Shown here piece by piece: positions 53,765 through 63,022 of a DNA stretch of 64,000 nt. The notes beneath the pieces are model-generated. The model worked only from the letters and a program-made list of their open reading frames with translations. It did no database searches and was not told the origin of the DNA. The position numbers and the translations under genes were made by a program. Numbering within the stretch: the first letter of the stretch is position 1; each line of letters begins with the position of its first letter. Source of the stretch: Cryobacterium sp. PH31-L1. Lineage in GTDB: Bacteria; Actinomycetota; Actinomycetes; Actinomycetales; Microbacteriaceae. The DNA lies in NCBI RefSeq assembly GCF_030063145.1, contig NZ_JASISM010000005.1, positions 62,001-126,000 of the forward strand, read 5' to 3'.

Positions 53765-55597
53765 GTGAAACAGTTTGATATCCCCGCCGTTGTGCCCGCC
53801 GATCCTGGCGCCAACATCACCGACCTGCTCATGGACCGCCTCGATGCGACTCCCGATCTCGTACTGTTCTCGCTCCCGCGAGGCGGCCAGTGGCTGCCCG
53901 TGACCACTCGGGAGTTTCACACCCAGGTGGTGGCACTGGCCAAGGGCTTCGTCGCCGCCGGCATCGAGCCCGGCGACAAAATCGGGCTCATCTGCAAGAC
54001 CCGCTACGAGTGGACCCTGATCGACTTCGCCGTCTGGTTCGCCGGAGCCATTCTGGTACCGGTCTATGAGACCAGCTCGCCCAGCCAGGTGCAGTGGAAC
54101 CTCAGCGACTCCGGCGCCATGTCGGTCATCGTTGAAACCGCAGATCATTTTGCGCGCTTTGACGAGGTGCACCCTGAGCTGGCCGCCATTCGTTCGGTCT
54201 GGCAGATCGACCTGGGCGACCTCGACAAGCTCGTGGCCGCGGGCGTTGATGTGACGGATGCTGAGATCGAACGCCGCCGCAACCTCGCCGTCGGCGACGA
54301 CATGGCCACCCTCATCTACACCTCCGGTTCAACCGGCAAGCCCAAGGGCTGCGTGCTCACCCATGCGAATTTCCTCGAGACCAGCCGCAATGCTGCGGTC
54401 GCTCTCAAGGAAGTCCTGGTTCATCCCGAGGGCGCCTCGACCCTGCTCTTCATCACGACCGCCCACGTCTTCGCCCGGTTCATCTCGGTACTGTGCGTGC
54501 ACGCCGGAGTGCGCGTAGGGCACCAGGCCGACACCAAAACGCTCCTGGCCGCGCTGGGCACCTTTCAGCCGACCTTTCTGCTCGCAGTGCCGCGGGTGTT
54601 CGAAAAGGTCTACAACTCGGCCCAGCAGAAGGCTGTTGCTGGCGGCAAGGGCAAGATCTTCGATGCTGCGGCCCACGTGGCCGTCGAACATTCCAAGCTG
54701 GTGCAGGCCGGAACGGCGATTCCGCTCGGCATGAGGATCAAGTTCGCGCTGTTCGACAAACTGGTCTACAGCAAGTTGCGGGCGGCGATGGGCGGCAGGG
54801 TCGTCTGGGCGGTCTCCGGTTCGGCCCCGCTCGGCGCCCACCTCGGTCACTTCTTCAAGAGCCTGGGCATCGTCATTCTCGAGGGCTACGGCCTCACCGA
54901 GACAACCGCCCCGGCCACCGTTGGGCTGGCCACCCGGGCTAAAATCGGCACGGTCGGGCCGCCACTACCCGGCGTCTCGGTGCGCGTCATGGATGACGGT
55001 GAGATCGAGGTGAAGGGCGTCAACGTCTTCAAGGAGTACTGGAAGAACCCGCAGGCCACGGCGGACACCTTCGACGACGGCTGGTTGAAAACCGGCGACA
55101 TCGGTGACTTCGACGCTGACGGTTTTCTCACCATCACCGGACGCAAGAAAGAAATCATCGTGACGGCCGGCGGCAAGAACGTGGCCCCGGCCGCGCTCGA
55201 GGACCCCATTCGAGCGAATCCGCTGATCGGCCAGGTCGTCGTCGTCGGCGACCAGAAACCGTTCATCGGCGCCCTGATCACGCTGGACCCCGACATGCTC
55301 CCGGTGTGGTTGAACAACAATCAAGAGGATGCCGGAATGTCGCTCGCGCAGGCATCCGTCAATAAGGCTGTGCTCGCGGAGATTCAGCGCGCAGTCGATC
55401 ACGCCAATGAGGGAGTTTCGCGGGCGGAGTCGATTCGCAAGTTCACGCTGCTGCCGATTGAACTCACCGAGGACAGCGGTCATCTGACGCCGAAGATGAG
55501 CATCAAGCGCAATATCATTCTGCGGGACTTCGCCGGTGAGATCGAGGCCATGTACTCTGGCGCGCCGGTCACCGAGGGGATTTCGCTGCGCGACTAG
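53765..55597 (+). CDS. Long-chain fatty-acid--CoA ligase / AMP-binding enzyme (FadD15-type)
   Basis: Adenylates a fatty acid and transfers it to CoA. 610 residues; AMP-binding P-loop IYTSGSTGKPKGCVLTH, A5 motif EGYGLTETTAP, A7 GDIGDFDADGFLTITGR and A8 KKEIIVTAGGKNVAPAALED. GTG 53765 has AAAGGAG 5 nt upstream; a longer frame start (MARSAG) lacks one. Position by plsC and glk parallels fadD15 in mycobacteria. Chain-length preference unknown. Confidence 0.9.
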   Translation: MKQFDIPAVVPADPGANITDLLMDRLDATPDLVLFSLPRGGQWLPVTTREFHTQVVALAKGFVAAGIEPGDKIGLICKTRYEWTLIDFAVWFAGAILVPVYETSSPSQVQWNLSDSGAMSVIVETADHFARFDEVHPELAAIRSVWQIDLGDLDKLVAAGVDVTDAEIERRRNLAVGDDMATLIYTSGSTGKPKGCVLTHANFLETSRNAAVALKEVLVHPEGASTLLFITTAHVFARFISVLCVHAGVRVGHQADTKTLLAALGTFQPTFLLAVPRVFEKVYNSAQQKAVAGGKGKIFDAAAHVAVEHSKLVQAGTAIPLGMRIKFALFDKLVYSKLRAAMGGRVVWAVSGSAPLGAHLGHFFKSLGIVILEGYGLTETTAPATVGLATRAKIGTVGPPLPGVSVRVMDDGEIEVKGVNVFKEYWKNPQATADTFDDGWLKTGDIGDFDADGFLTITGRKKEIIVTAGGKNVAPAALEDPIRANPLIGQVVVVGDQKPFIGALITLDPDMLPVWLNNNQEDAGMSLAQASVNKAVLAEIQRAVDHANEGVSRAESIRKFTLLPIELTEDSGHLTPKMSIKRNIILRDFAGEIEAMYSGAPVTEGISLRD

Positions 55598-55677
55598 TTT
55601 GAGGTCGGGACCGGCTCACGTTGGTCCTGGGTCGAGTTCAGATCAGTTTCTGGTTGGACGGGATCGGGGAAGGCATT

Positions 55678-55768
55678 CCGCTCCCCGCTCAGACATTGAG
55701 GTCTTCTGGGGAGATCCGAGAGGTGCGTTCGGATCTCCCCAGAAGACCTCAAAGCTCGCAACTCCGCG
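55678..55768 (+). repeat. Hairpin repeat element, copy 2
   Basis: A perfect 24-bp stem (55696-55719 with 55729-55752; arm begins TTGAGGTCTTC) around a 9-nt loop, flanked by CCGCTCCCCGCTCAGACA (55678-55695) and AGCTCGCAACTCCGCG (55753-55768). Flanks match copy 1 at 29 of 34 positions, while the stem arms match at only about half, yet both are fully paired. Between convergent ligase and def genes; no T-run. Confidence 0.72.
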
Positions 55769-55839
55769 AAACGCTTCCCCCGCTCCCTGTGCTGAGCGCT
55801 GCTCGAGGCTTCGCCCGTGCCGCCGGTGAGATCTGGGGG

Positions 55840-56331
55840 CTAGAACCAGGTCGACTCCCGAATCTCTTTCATGGCGGCCTTCCGGTTCTCCTTGTCGAGG
55901 CGGTCTATATAGAGAAAGCCGTCGAGGTGATCGGTTTCGTGTTGTAAGGCTTGGGCCATGATGCCGGTGCCGGAGAGTTCGACGGGATTGTTGTCGAGGT
56001 CGATGCCGGTGACACGGGCGAATGGATAGCGCTGGGTGGGGTACCAGAGGCCGGGAACGGACAGGCAGCCCTCGTCGACCAAGTCGGGTTCGCCGGAGAG
56101 TTCGACGACCGTGGGGTTGAGGATGTAACCGATCACGCCGTCGACGTTGTAGCTGAACGCGCGCAGGTTGACGCCGATCTGGGAAGCGGCAACTCCGGCC
56201 CGCCCGGGCAGACGCACGCTGTCGACCAGGTCCTGCACGAGGCTGCGCACCCGGTCGTCGATCCCGTCGATGGGGTCGGAGACGGTCTTCAGCACCGGAT
56301 CTCCGAAGAGACGGATCTGGCGTTCGGGCAC
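55840..56331 (-). CDS. def: Peptide deformylase
   Basis: Metalloenzyme removing the N-formyl group from new proteins. 163 residues with motif 1 GVAASQIGV, motif 2 EGCLSVPG (metal Cys) and motif 3 QHETDHLDG (HExxH). GTG 56329-56331 with AGGAG 8 nt upstream. Motif 1 is AAS in place of the commoner GxGLAA, a small variation. No fmt gene is adjacent. Confidence 0.95.
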   Translation of the reverse strand: MPERQIRLFGDPVLKTVSDPIDGIDDRVRSLVQDLVDSVRLPGRAGVAASQIGVNLRAFSYNVDGVIGYILNPTVVELSGEPDLVDEGCLSVPGLWYPTQRYPFARVTGIDLDNNPVELSGTGIMAQALQHETDHLDGFLYIDRLDKENRKAAMKEIRESTWF

Positions 56332-56384
56332 GGGGAGACTCCTCGATAGGGCGGGTGGTGTGAAAGTCGAACGAGCGCGGTGTG

Positions 56385-57719
56385 CTACAGGTTGCGGTCG
56401 GTGGGGAGCCCCTCGACGACCAGCTCGGCGAGGGTACGTGCGGCCAGTCGGGTGATCGGCTTGAGGTCCTTGTACGACACGACGCTTCCGGCGGCAAGCT
56501 GCGGGTCGTAGGGGATGCGCACGATCTCGCGCACGCGGGAACGGAAGTGCGACTCGATTTCTTCGAGACGAACGAGGTTGGTGCCCTGGGTGGCGGTGTT
56601 GAGGGCGACGATCGCGTTGCGCACGAGATCGCCGTAGCCGTTCGCTTCGAGCCAGGTCAGGGTCTCAGAGGCCAGACGGGCCTCGTCAACACTGCCGCCG
56701 GAGACGATCACAATGGAGTCAGCGCGCTGCAGGGTGGCCCGCATCACCGAGTGCACAATGCCGGTACCGCAGTCGGTGAGCGCGATCGAGTAGTATCGGG
56801 CAGCGAGGTCGGCGACGACGTTGTAGTCATTCTCGTCGAACGCCTCGGAGAGTAGCGGGTCGGTGTCGGAGGCCAGGATGTCGAGGCGGGTCTCATCACG
56901 GGAGACCAGCGCGGAAAAATCGGTGAAGTTGCCGATCGATGCGGCCTTTGAGACGACGTCGCGCACCGTGGAGCGAGTCTGCTTGCTGACGCGTTCGGAG
57001 AGCGTGCCACGGTCGGGGTTGGCGTCGATGGCGATGATGCGGTCGTCGCGGGCATCAGCCAGGGCCATTCCGAGCAGGGTCGTGACCGTGGTCTTGCCGA
57101 CGCCGCCCTTGCGGGTGAGGATCGGAACAAACCGCGTGCCGCCCTCAAACTGGCGGCGGATGCGCTCGTCCATCGCCTTGTAGGCCTGAACCTTGGCGGA
57201 GTCGCCCAGGTTGACCAGGTGCAGTGTCAGAGCGTAGACGAATTCCGGCCAGGATCCCTGCGGCGCCTTGCGGGTCTTGCGGTTGACCGCAAGCAGACGA
57301 TCAGAGGTGAGCATGGCGGCCGACTCGGGGGCCGTGCTGTTTTCGGTACGGATGCGGTCGCGCCGAACGGTGGAGGCGGCATCCGCTCGGGAAAGTGATT
57401 CGATGGCCGAGCTGGCCCCGGCTGAACGGGCCGGTGCCGGAGTCGAGATTTCAACGGTGTGGGTGGCCGGGGTGGACACGATTCGGGTCGTGTCGAGGCC
57501 GGTGCCCGCGGTAGACCGGTTGACGGACGGCACCGAGCGGCGGGGCCCGGCCGGCACCTCGATCGGAACGCTCAAGCTTTCGGGCAGGGACGCAGCGAGG
57601 TTGTCGATCGTGTGCGGCGGTAACTCGCTGTTATAGTCGTCGCGCTCGTCACGGGTTCGCTTGGCGGCAGACACCGGGCGCGCGGGCGCGCTCTGGTCGT
57701 CAGTACGTTTGTCTGGCAC
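56385..57719 (-). CDS. MinD/ParA-like ATPase (EspI-like), orphan
   Basis: 444 residues. An Arg/Ser/Thr-rich, probably disordered N-terminal 140 residues precede a deviant-Walker ATPase: TRKGGVGKTTV near 203, IAIDANPDRGTLSERV (Asp switch with the NPDRGTL block typical of EspI/T7SS-linked ATPases), DCGTGIVHSVM and ALNTATQG. No ESX/type VII genes, parB or min genes lie nearby. GTG start with GAGGA 8 nt upstream, 36 bp after pyruvate carboxylase. Function unknown; a role in localisation of an envelope machine is a family-based guess. Confidence 0.82.
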   Translation of the reverse strand: MPDKRTDDQSAPARPVSAAKRTRDERDDYNSELPPHTIDNLAASLPESLSVPIEVPAGPRRSVPSVNRSTAGTGLDTTRIVSTPATHTVEISTPAPARSAGASSAIESLSRADAASTVRRDRIRTENSTAPESAAMLTSDRLLAVNRKTRKAPQGSWPEFVYALTLHLVNLGDSAKVQAYKAMDERIRRQFEGGTRFVPILTRKGGVGKTTVTTLLGMALADARDDRIIAIDANPDRGTLSERVSKQTRSTVRDVVSKAASIGNFTDFSALVSRDETRLDILASDTDPLLSEAFDENDYNVVADLAARYYSIALTDCGTGIVHSVMRATLQRADSIVIVSGGSVDEARLASETLTWLEANGYGDLVRNAIVALNTATQGTNLVRLEEIESHFRSRVREIVRIPYDPQLAAGSVVSYKDLKPITRLAARTLAELVVEGLPTDRNL

Positions 57720-57755
57720 GGGTACATCCTCAACTGGTCGATAACGGCCCTAATC

Positions 57756-60700
57756 TTAGCGCGGACGCACAACCACGAGCAGATCGCCCGCATCGACCTG
57801 CTGGGTGAGCGGGATGGCGACGCGTTCGATCGTTCCGGCGATCGGTGAGGTGATCGCCGCTTCCATTTTCATGGCTTCGATCGACGCGACGCTCTGGCCG
57901 GCTTCAACGTGGGCGCCCTCCTCGACCTGCAGGGTGACCACGCCGGAGAAGGGGGCCGCGATCTGGCCGGGCTGGTTGGCATCCGCTTTCTCGGCAATCT
58001 TGGTCACCACATCGATACTCGTGTCGCGCACGAATACCGGGCGCAGTTGGCCGTTGAGGATGGTCATGACGGTGCGCATGCCCTTGTCGTCGGCCTCACC
58101 GATCGCTTCCAGGCCCACGTAGAGTCGCACGCCCTTGGCGATTTCGACGGCGTGCTCCTGGCCCTGCTGCAGGCCGTAGAGGTAGTCGACGGTGTCGATG
58201 ACCGACAGATCTCCGTAAGTCTCCTTGACCTGTTCGAACTGGCGGGTCGGCGCCGGGAACAACAGCTGGTTGAGCATGTCGCGACGCTCTGCACTGCCCG
58301 CTTCGAGGGCGGTGCGCTCCCCCGCGGTGATCTCGGTGACTCCGACGCGCACGTTGCGGCCAGCAAGTACCTTGGTACGGAAGGGCTCGGGCCAGCCGCC
58401 GGGCAGGTCGCCGAGCTCGCCGGCCATGAAGCCGATGACGGACTCCGGCACGTCATAGTTGCCCGGATTCTGCTCGAAGTCGGCCGGGTCGGCTTTCACC
58501 GCGGCGAGGTAGAGAGCGAGGTCGCCGACCACCTTCGACGACGGGGTGACCTTGGGGACCCGGCCGAGAATGGTGTTCGCTGCGGTGTACATGTCTTCGA
58601 TCAGTTCGAAGTGGTCGGCCAGGCCGAGCGCGACGGCCTGGGTGCGCAGGTTGGAGAGCTGCCCGCCCGGGATCTCGTGCGAGTACACCCGGCCGGTCGG
58701 CGCGGAGAGGCCGGATTCGAACGGCCCGTAGAGTGTGCGCACGGCCTCCCAGTACGGTTCGAGGTCGGTCGTGGCCTTGAGAGAAATGCCGGTGTCACGC
58801 TCGGTGTGGGCGAGCGCGGCCACGAGAGAGGATGCCGAAGGCTGGCTGGTCGTGCCGGCCATCGGAGCGGATGCCACGTCGACGGCGTCGGCGCCGGCGC
58901 GTGCCGCCGCGAGCAGCGTGGCGAGCTGGCCTCCGGGGGTGTCGTGGGTGTGCACGTGCACGGGCAGGTCGAAGCGTTCGCGGAACGCGCTGACGAGCTT
59001 CTCGGCGGCGCTCGGCCGAAGCAGCCCGGCCATGTCCTTGATGCCGATCACGTGGGCGCCGCTGGCGACGATCTGGTCGGCCAGGCGCAGGTAGTAATCG
59101 AGAGTGTAGAGCTTCTCGGCCGGGTCGAGCAGGTCGCCGGTGTAGCAGACGGCCACCTCGGCCAGCGCGGTGCCGGTGTTCAGGACCGCGTCGATGGCCG
59201 GACGCATCTGCGACACGTCGTTGAGGGCATCGAAGATGCGAAAGATGTCCACACCGGTGTCGGTGGCCTCCCGCACGAACGCATCGGTCACCTCGGTCGG
59301 GTACGGGGTGTAACCCACGGTGTTGCGGCCGCGCAGCAGCATCTGCAGGTTGATGTTTGGCAGGGCCTCGCGCAGGCTCGCGAGGCGTTCCCACGGGTCT
59401 TCGCCGAGAAAACGCAGCGCGACGTCGTAGGTGGCGCCGCCCCAGGCTTCAACCGAGAGCAGCTGCGGGGTCAGCCGCGCCACGAACGGGGCAACGGCGA
59501 CGAGGTCCTTGGTGCGCACCCGGGTCGCGAGGAGCGACTGGTGGGCATCCCGGAACGTCGTGTCGGTGACGGCCAGGGCGGTCTGGGCGCGAAGATCCGC
59601 GGCGAATTCGGTCGGGCCGAGCAACTGCAGCTTCTGCCGGGACCCGTCCGGTGCCGGGGTCGTGATGTCGAGTTGCGGCAGCTTGTCGCGCGGGTGCACC
59701 GTGGTCGGCGGCACGCCGTTGGGCTGGTTGACCGTGACCTCGGCAAGCCAATTGAGAATCTTGGTGCCGCGGTCCTTAGATTCGCGGCCGCGCAGCAGCT
59801 CGGGGCGTTCGTCGATGAACGAGGTGCTCAGGTCGCCGGCGGCGAAGTCGGGGTCGTCGAGCACCGCCTGCAGAAACGAAATGTTGGTGGAGACGCCGCG
59901 GATACGGAACTCGGCCAGCGCACGCTTGGACCGCACCACGGCGGCCGCATAGTCACGGCCGCGGCAGGTGAGCTTGGCGAGCATCGAGTCGAAGTGTGGG
60001 CTGATCTGCGCGCCCGTGTTGACCGTGCCACCATCCAAGCGGATGCCGGCGCCGCCGGGTGACCGGTAGGTGGTGATCTTGCCGGTGTCGGGCCGGAACC
60101 CGGCGGCGGGGTCTTCGGTGGTGATACGGCACTGCAGGGCCGCTCCGCGCAGGCGAATCTCGCCCTGCGTGAGACCGATCGCGGCCAGGGTCTCCCCCGC
60201 TGCGATGCGGATTTGCGCCTGCACGAGGTCGACGTCGGTGACCTCTTCGGTCACGGTGTGCTCCACCTGGATGCGAGGGTTCATCTCGATGAACACGTGC
60301 TGGCCGGCGCGTTCGCCGACGGTGTCGAGCAGAAACTCGACCGTGCCGGCGTTGACGTAGCCGATGGAACGGGCGAACTTGATGGCGTCGGCGTAGAGCT
60401 GCACGCGGATTTCATCGGAGAGGTTCGGCGCCGGAGCGATCTCGATGACCTTCTGGTGGCGACGCTGCACGGAGCAGTCGCGCTCGAACAGGTGCACAGT
60501 CTCGCCGGAGGCATCCGCCAGAATCTGTACTTCGATGTGCCGGGGACGCAGCACCGCAGCCTCGAGGAACATAGTGGAGTCGCCGAAGGCACTGTTCGCC
60601 TCGCGCATGGCCTCTTCGAGGGCTCCGCGCAGCTCGTTCTTCTTGGCGACGCGGCGCATTCCACGCCCGCCACCGCCGGCGACGGCCTTGGCAAAGATCG

Positions 60701-61160
60701 GGAAGCCGATTTCGTCGGCCTGGCTGATCAACAGCTCAACATCGGTCGACGGCTGCGTCGACTTCAACACCGGAACGCCAGCCGCGATAGCGTGCTCTTT
60801 CGCGGTGACCTTGTTGCCGGCCATTTCCAGCACGTCGGCGCCGGGGCCGATGAAGGTGATGCCGGCCTGGGCGCACGCATCGGCGAGCTCAGGGTTCTCC
60901 GACAGAAACCCGTAGCCGGGGTAGATGGCGTCAGCGCCACATTCCTTGGCCACCCGGATGATTTCACTGACGTCGAGATAGGCGCGAACGGGATGCCCGG
61001 TCTCACCAATCTGGTACGCCTCATCGGCTTTCAGACGGTGCAAAGAGTTGCGATCCTCGAATGGGAACACCGCCACAGTCTTGGCTCCGAGCTCGTAAGC
61101 CGCGCGCATGGCACGGATCGCGATCTCTCCGCGGTTGGCAACAAGGATTTTCTCAAACAT
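57756..61160 (-). CDS. pyc: Pyruvate carboxylase
   Basis: Biotin enzyme making oxaloacetate from pyruvate, bicarbonate and ATP (anaplerosis). 1134 residues: biotin carboxylase domain with ILVANRGEIAIRAMRAA, AVAGGGGRGMRRV and FIEMNPRIQVEHTVTEEV (to about 450); carboxyltransferase domain beginning TDTTFRDAHQSLLATRVR; PYC central domain; C-terminal biotinyl domain with biotin Lys in EAMKMEA. ATG 61158-61160 (MFEKILVAN) with AAAGG 6 nt upstream; an upstream in-frame start is not needed. Divergent from the ParA-like gene over 78 bp. Confidence 0.96.
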   Translation of the reverse strand: MFEKILVANRGEIAIRAMRAAYELGAKTVAVFPFEDRNSLHRLKADEAYQIGETGHPVRAYLDVSEIIRVAKECGADAIYPGYGFLSENPELADACAQAGITFIGPGADVLEMAGNKVTAKEHAIAAGVPVLKSTQPSTDVELLISQADEIGFPIFAKAVAGGGGRGMRRVAKKNELRGALEEAMREANSAFGDSTMFLEAAVLRPRHIEVQILADASGETVHLFERDCSVQRRHQKVIEIAPAPNLSDEIRVQLYADAIKFARSIGYVNAGTVEFLLDTVGERAGQHVFIEMNPRIQVEHTVTEEVTDVDLVQAQIRIAAGETLAAIGLTQGEIRLRGAALQCRITTEDPAAGFRPDTGKITTYRSPGGAGIRLDGGTVNTGAQISPHFDSMLAKLTCRGRDYAAAVVRSKRALAEFRIRGVSTNISFLQAVLDDPDFAAGDLSTSFIDERPELLRGRESKDRGTKILNWLAEVTVNQPNGVPPTTVHPRDKLPQLDITTPAPDGSRQKLQLLGPTEFAADLRAQTALAVTDTTFRDAHQSLLATRVRTKDLVAVAPFVARLTPQLLSVEAWGGATYDVALRFLGEDPWERLASLREALPNINLQMLLRGRNTVGYTPYPTEVTDAFVREATDTGVDIFRIFDALNDVSQMRPAIDAVLNTGTALAEVAVCYTGDLLDPAEKLYTLDYYLRLADQIVASGAHVIGIKDMAGLLRPSAAEKLVSAFRERFDLPVHVHTHDTPGGQLATLLAAARAGADAVDVASAPMAGTTSQPSASSLVAALAHTERDTGISLKATTDLEPYWEAVRTLYGPFESGLSAPTGRVYSHEIPGGQLSNLRTQAVALGLADHFELIEDMYTAANTILGRVPKVTPSSKVVGDLALYLAAVKADPADFEQNPGNYDVPESVIGFMAGELGDLPGGWPEPFRTKVLAGRNVRVGVTEITAGERTALEAGSAERRDMLNQLLFPAPTRQFEQVKETYGDLSVIDTVDYLYGLQQGQEHAVEIAKGVRLYVGLEAIGEADDKGMRTVMTILNGQLRPVFVRDTSIDVVTKIAEKADANQPGQIAAPFSGVVTLQVEEGAHVEAGQSVASIEAMKMEAAITSPIAGTIERVAIPLTQQVDAGDLLVVVRPR

Positions 61161-61238
61161 GCAAGCCTTTCGAGGGCGTACGGGGCGCACAGCTAACGGT
61201 TAGGTTCTCTAACACTAGTGAAGGTAACCTTGCTACTC

Positions 61239-62051
61239 ATGCACGTACTCAGCGTAAGTTCCCTTAAGGGTGGTGTCGGCAAGACCACGGTAACCCTTGG
61301 TCTGGCTTCTGCTGCCTTCGCCCGCGGCGTGCGCACACTCGTTGTGGATCTCGATCCGCAGTCTGACGTGTCAACCGGTATGGATATCCAGGTAGCCGGT
61401 CACCTCAACGTTGCCGACGTGCTCGGCTCGCCCAAGGAAAAGACGGTTCGCGCGGCTATTGCCCCAAGCGGCTGGACCCGCAACCGTCCCGGCACGATCG
61501 ACGTCATGATCGGCAGCCCGTCGGCGATCAATTTCGACGGGCCACACCCGAGCATCCGCGATATCTGGAAACTCGAGGAAGCGCTCTCGACGATCGAGAA
61601 AGACTATGAGCTCGTGCTCATCGACTGTGCACCGTCGTTGAACGCCCTCACGCGTACAGCGTGGGCCGCGAGCGACCGCGTCGCGGTCGTTACAGAACCC
61701 GGCCTGTTCTCGGTCGCCGCGGCCGACCGTGCCCTTCGCGCCATCGAAGAAATTCGCCGAGGCCTCAGCCCGCGCCTGCAGCCACTCGGCATCATTGTGA
61801 ACCGGGCGCGCACGGCGTCGCTCGAGCACCAGTTTCGCATCAAGGAATTGCGCGACATGTTCGGGCCTCTCGTTCTCAGCCCGCAACTGCCGGAGCGTAC
61901 GTCGCTGCAGCAGGCGCAGGGCGCCGCGAAGCCCCTGCACATCTGGCCCGGCGATAGTGCCCTCGAAATGGCGGGCTACTTCGACCAATTGCTCGACCGC
62001 GTGCTGCGCACGGCGCGCATCGGCGAGTATGCCGAGGCCCCTGCGGTCTAG
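61239..62051 (+). CDS. ParA-family ATPase, no ParB partner
   Basis: 270-residue ParA-like ATPase: deviant Walker A SSLKGGVGKTTVTLGLA, Walker A' VDLDPQSDVSTGMD, Walker B LVLIDCAPSLNALT. No N-terminal helix-turn-helix and no parB or parS seen. I start at ATG 61239 (MHVLSVSS); GTG 61218 would add seven residues. The short leader carries the palindrome AAGGTAACCTT (61221-61231). Convergent with a MerR gene. Besides segregation, such orphan ParAs may position envelope or division proteins; unproven here. Confidence 0.85.
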   Translation: MHVLSVSSLKGGVGKTTVTLGLASAAFARGVRTLVVDLDPQSDVSTGMDIQVAGHLNVADVLGSPKEKTVRAAIAPSGWTRNRPGTIDVMIGSPSAINFDGPHPSIRDIWKLEEALSTIEKDYELVLIDCAPSLNALTRTAWAASDRVAVVTEPGLFSVAAADRALRAIEEIRRGLSPRLQPLGIIVNRARTASLEHQFRIKELRDMFGPLVLSPQLPERTSLQQAQGAAKPLHIWPGDSALEMAGYFDQLLDRVLRTARIGEYAEAPAV

Positions 62052-62069
62052 TCCGAACTTCGGTTTCCG

Positions 62070-62100
62070 CGAGGTCGCTGAGTTCGAGCCTCGGTTTTTT
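62070..62100 (+). terminator. Probable terminator after the parA-like gene
   Basis: CGAGG (62070-62074) pairs with CCTCG (62089-62093), followed by six T residues (62095-62100), 18 bp after the stop. The stem is short with a 14-nt loop, hence moderate confidence. The remaining gap to 62322 shows no gene. Confidence 0.5.
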
Positions 62101-62322
62101 GGAATTGCCGGGCTTGAGGTGGGCGATGCGGGGGGCGGTCAACTCCCCGACGCGACTCACGTCACGGCGGCTTCGCAGCGCGAACAAGTACTCCGACAGC
62201 CGGCTTCAGCTAGCGGCGTCACAAACCCGGCCGTGTCCGCAGTCGCCCTCAGCCGCTGATCGAGTCTGTCGAGATCGCCATCGCCCTACCCGACCGTGTC
62301 TGCGGTGGTGCTGACGCTGGGG

Positions 62323-62874
62323 CTAGGAGATTTTGCGGGTGGAACGACGGGCGGCGAGCTCGTCGGCGGGATCCACCGGATGCATATCGAGTTCGACCAG
62401 GCTGGTCTCGACCTCGCGGAGGACTTTGCCTACGGCGATCCCGAAAACGCCCTGGCCGCGGCTGACCAGGTCGATGACCTCGTCGTTAGAGGTGCAGAGG
62501 TAGACGCTCGCGCCGTCGCTCATGAGCGTGGTCTGGGCGAGGTCGCTGATTCCGGACTCGCGCAGCTGGTTGACAGCCGTTCGAATCTGTTGCAAGGAAA
62601 TGCCGGTGTCGAGCAGACGTTTGACGAGCTTGAGCACGAGGATGTCTCGAAAGCCGTACAGGCGCTGTGAGCCGGAACCGGCCGCACCACGCACTGTGGG
62701 TTCGACCAGGCCGGTGCGCGCCCAGTAGTCGAGCTGGCGGTAACTGATGCCGGCCGCACGCGCGGCGACAGCGCCGCGATAGCCGGAGTTTTCATCAAGC
62801 TCGGGCATGCCATCGGTGAACAGCAGTCCTAACGAGTAACGCGAAGCGTCAGCGTCAGGCTTGAGCTCACTCAT
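62323..62874 (-). CDS. MerR-family regulator (Rv1830-like)
   Basis: 183 residues. MerR-type helix-turn-helix near residues 28-50 (AARAAGISYRQLDYWARTGL) and wing SQRLYGFRDILVLKLVKRLL; then a dimerisation helix (GISLQQIRTAVNQLRESG) and a small C-terminal domain with no effector Cys, so it is not a metal sensor. ATG 62872-62874 with GAGAGG 8 nt upstream. Lies 296 bp after the FtsR-like MerR gene; in mycobacteria a DUF151 nuclease gene occupies that gap. Confidence 0.88.
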   Translation of the reverse strand: MSELKPDADASRYSLGLLFTDGMPELDENSGYRGAVAARAAGISYRQLDYWARTGLVEPTVRGAAGSGSQRLYGFRDILVLKLVKRLLDTGISLQQIRTAVNQLRESGISDLAQTTLMSDGASVYLCTSNDEVIDLVSRGQGVFGIAVGKVLREVETSLVELDMHPVDPADELAARRSTRKIS

Positions 62875-63022
62875 ATGGGTTGCCTCTCGGGGGTTACGTG
62901 GTGCCGTGGCCTGCGGCCGCGATGAAGCGAGCGTAAAGCCACTGTGTTGCGGAATTATCTGTGGTGCGGATGTGAACGTATGCGGTGGAGCTGGTGTCAC
63001 GACGATGTCCTGCTGTGGATCG

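Noticed and set aside
56385-57719. Type VII secretion locus suggested by the EspI-like ATPase
   Set aside because: No EccB, EccC, EccD, WXG100 or mycosin gene within the window.
57909-60062. Open frame of 717 codons on plus
   Set aside because: Lies wholly antisense to pyruvate carboxylase; no recognisable domain.
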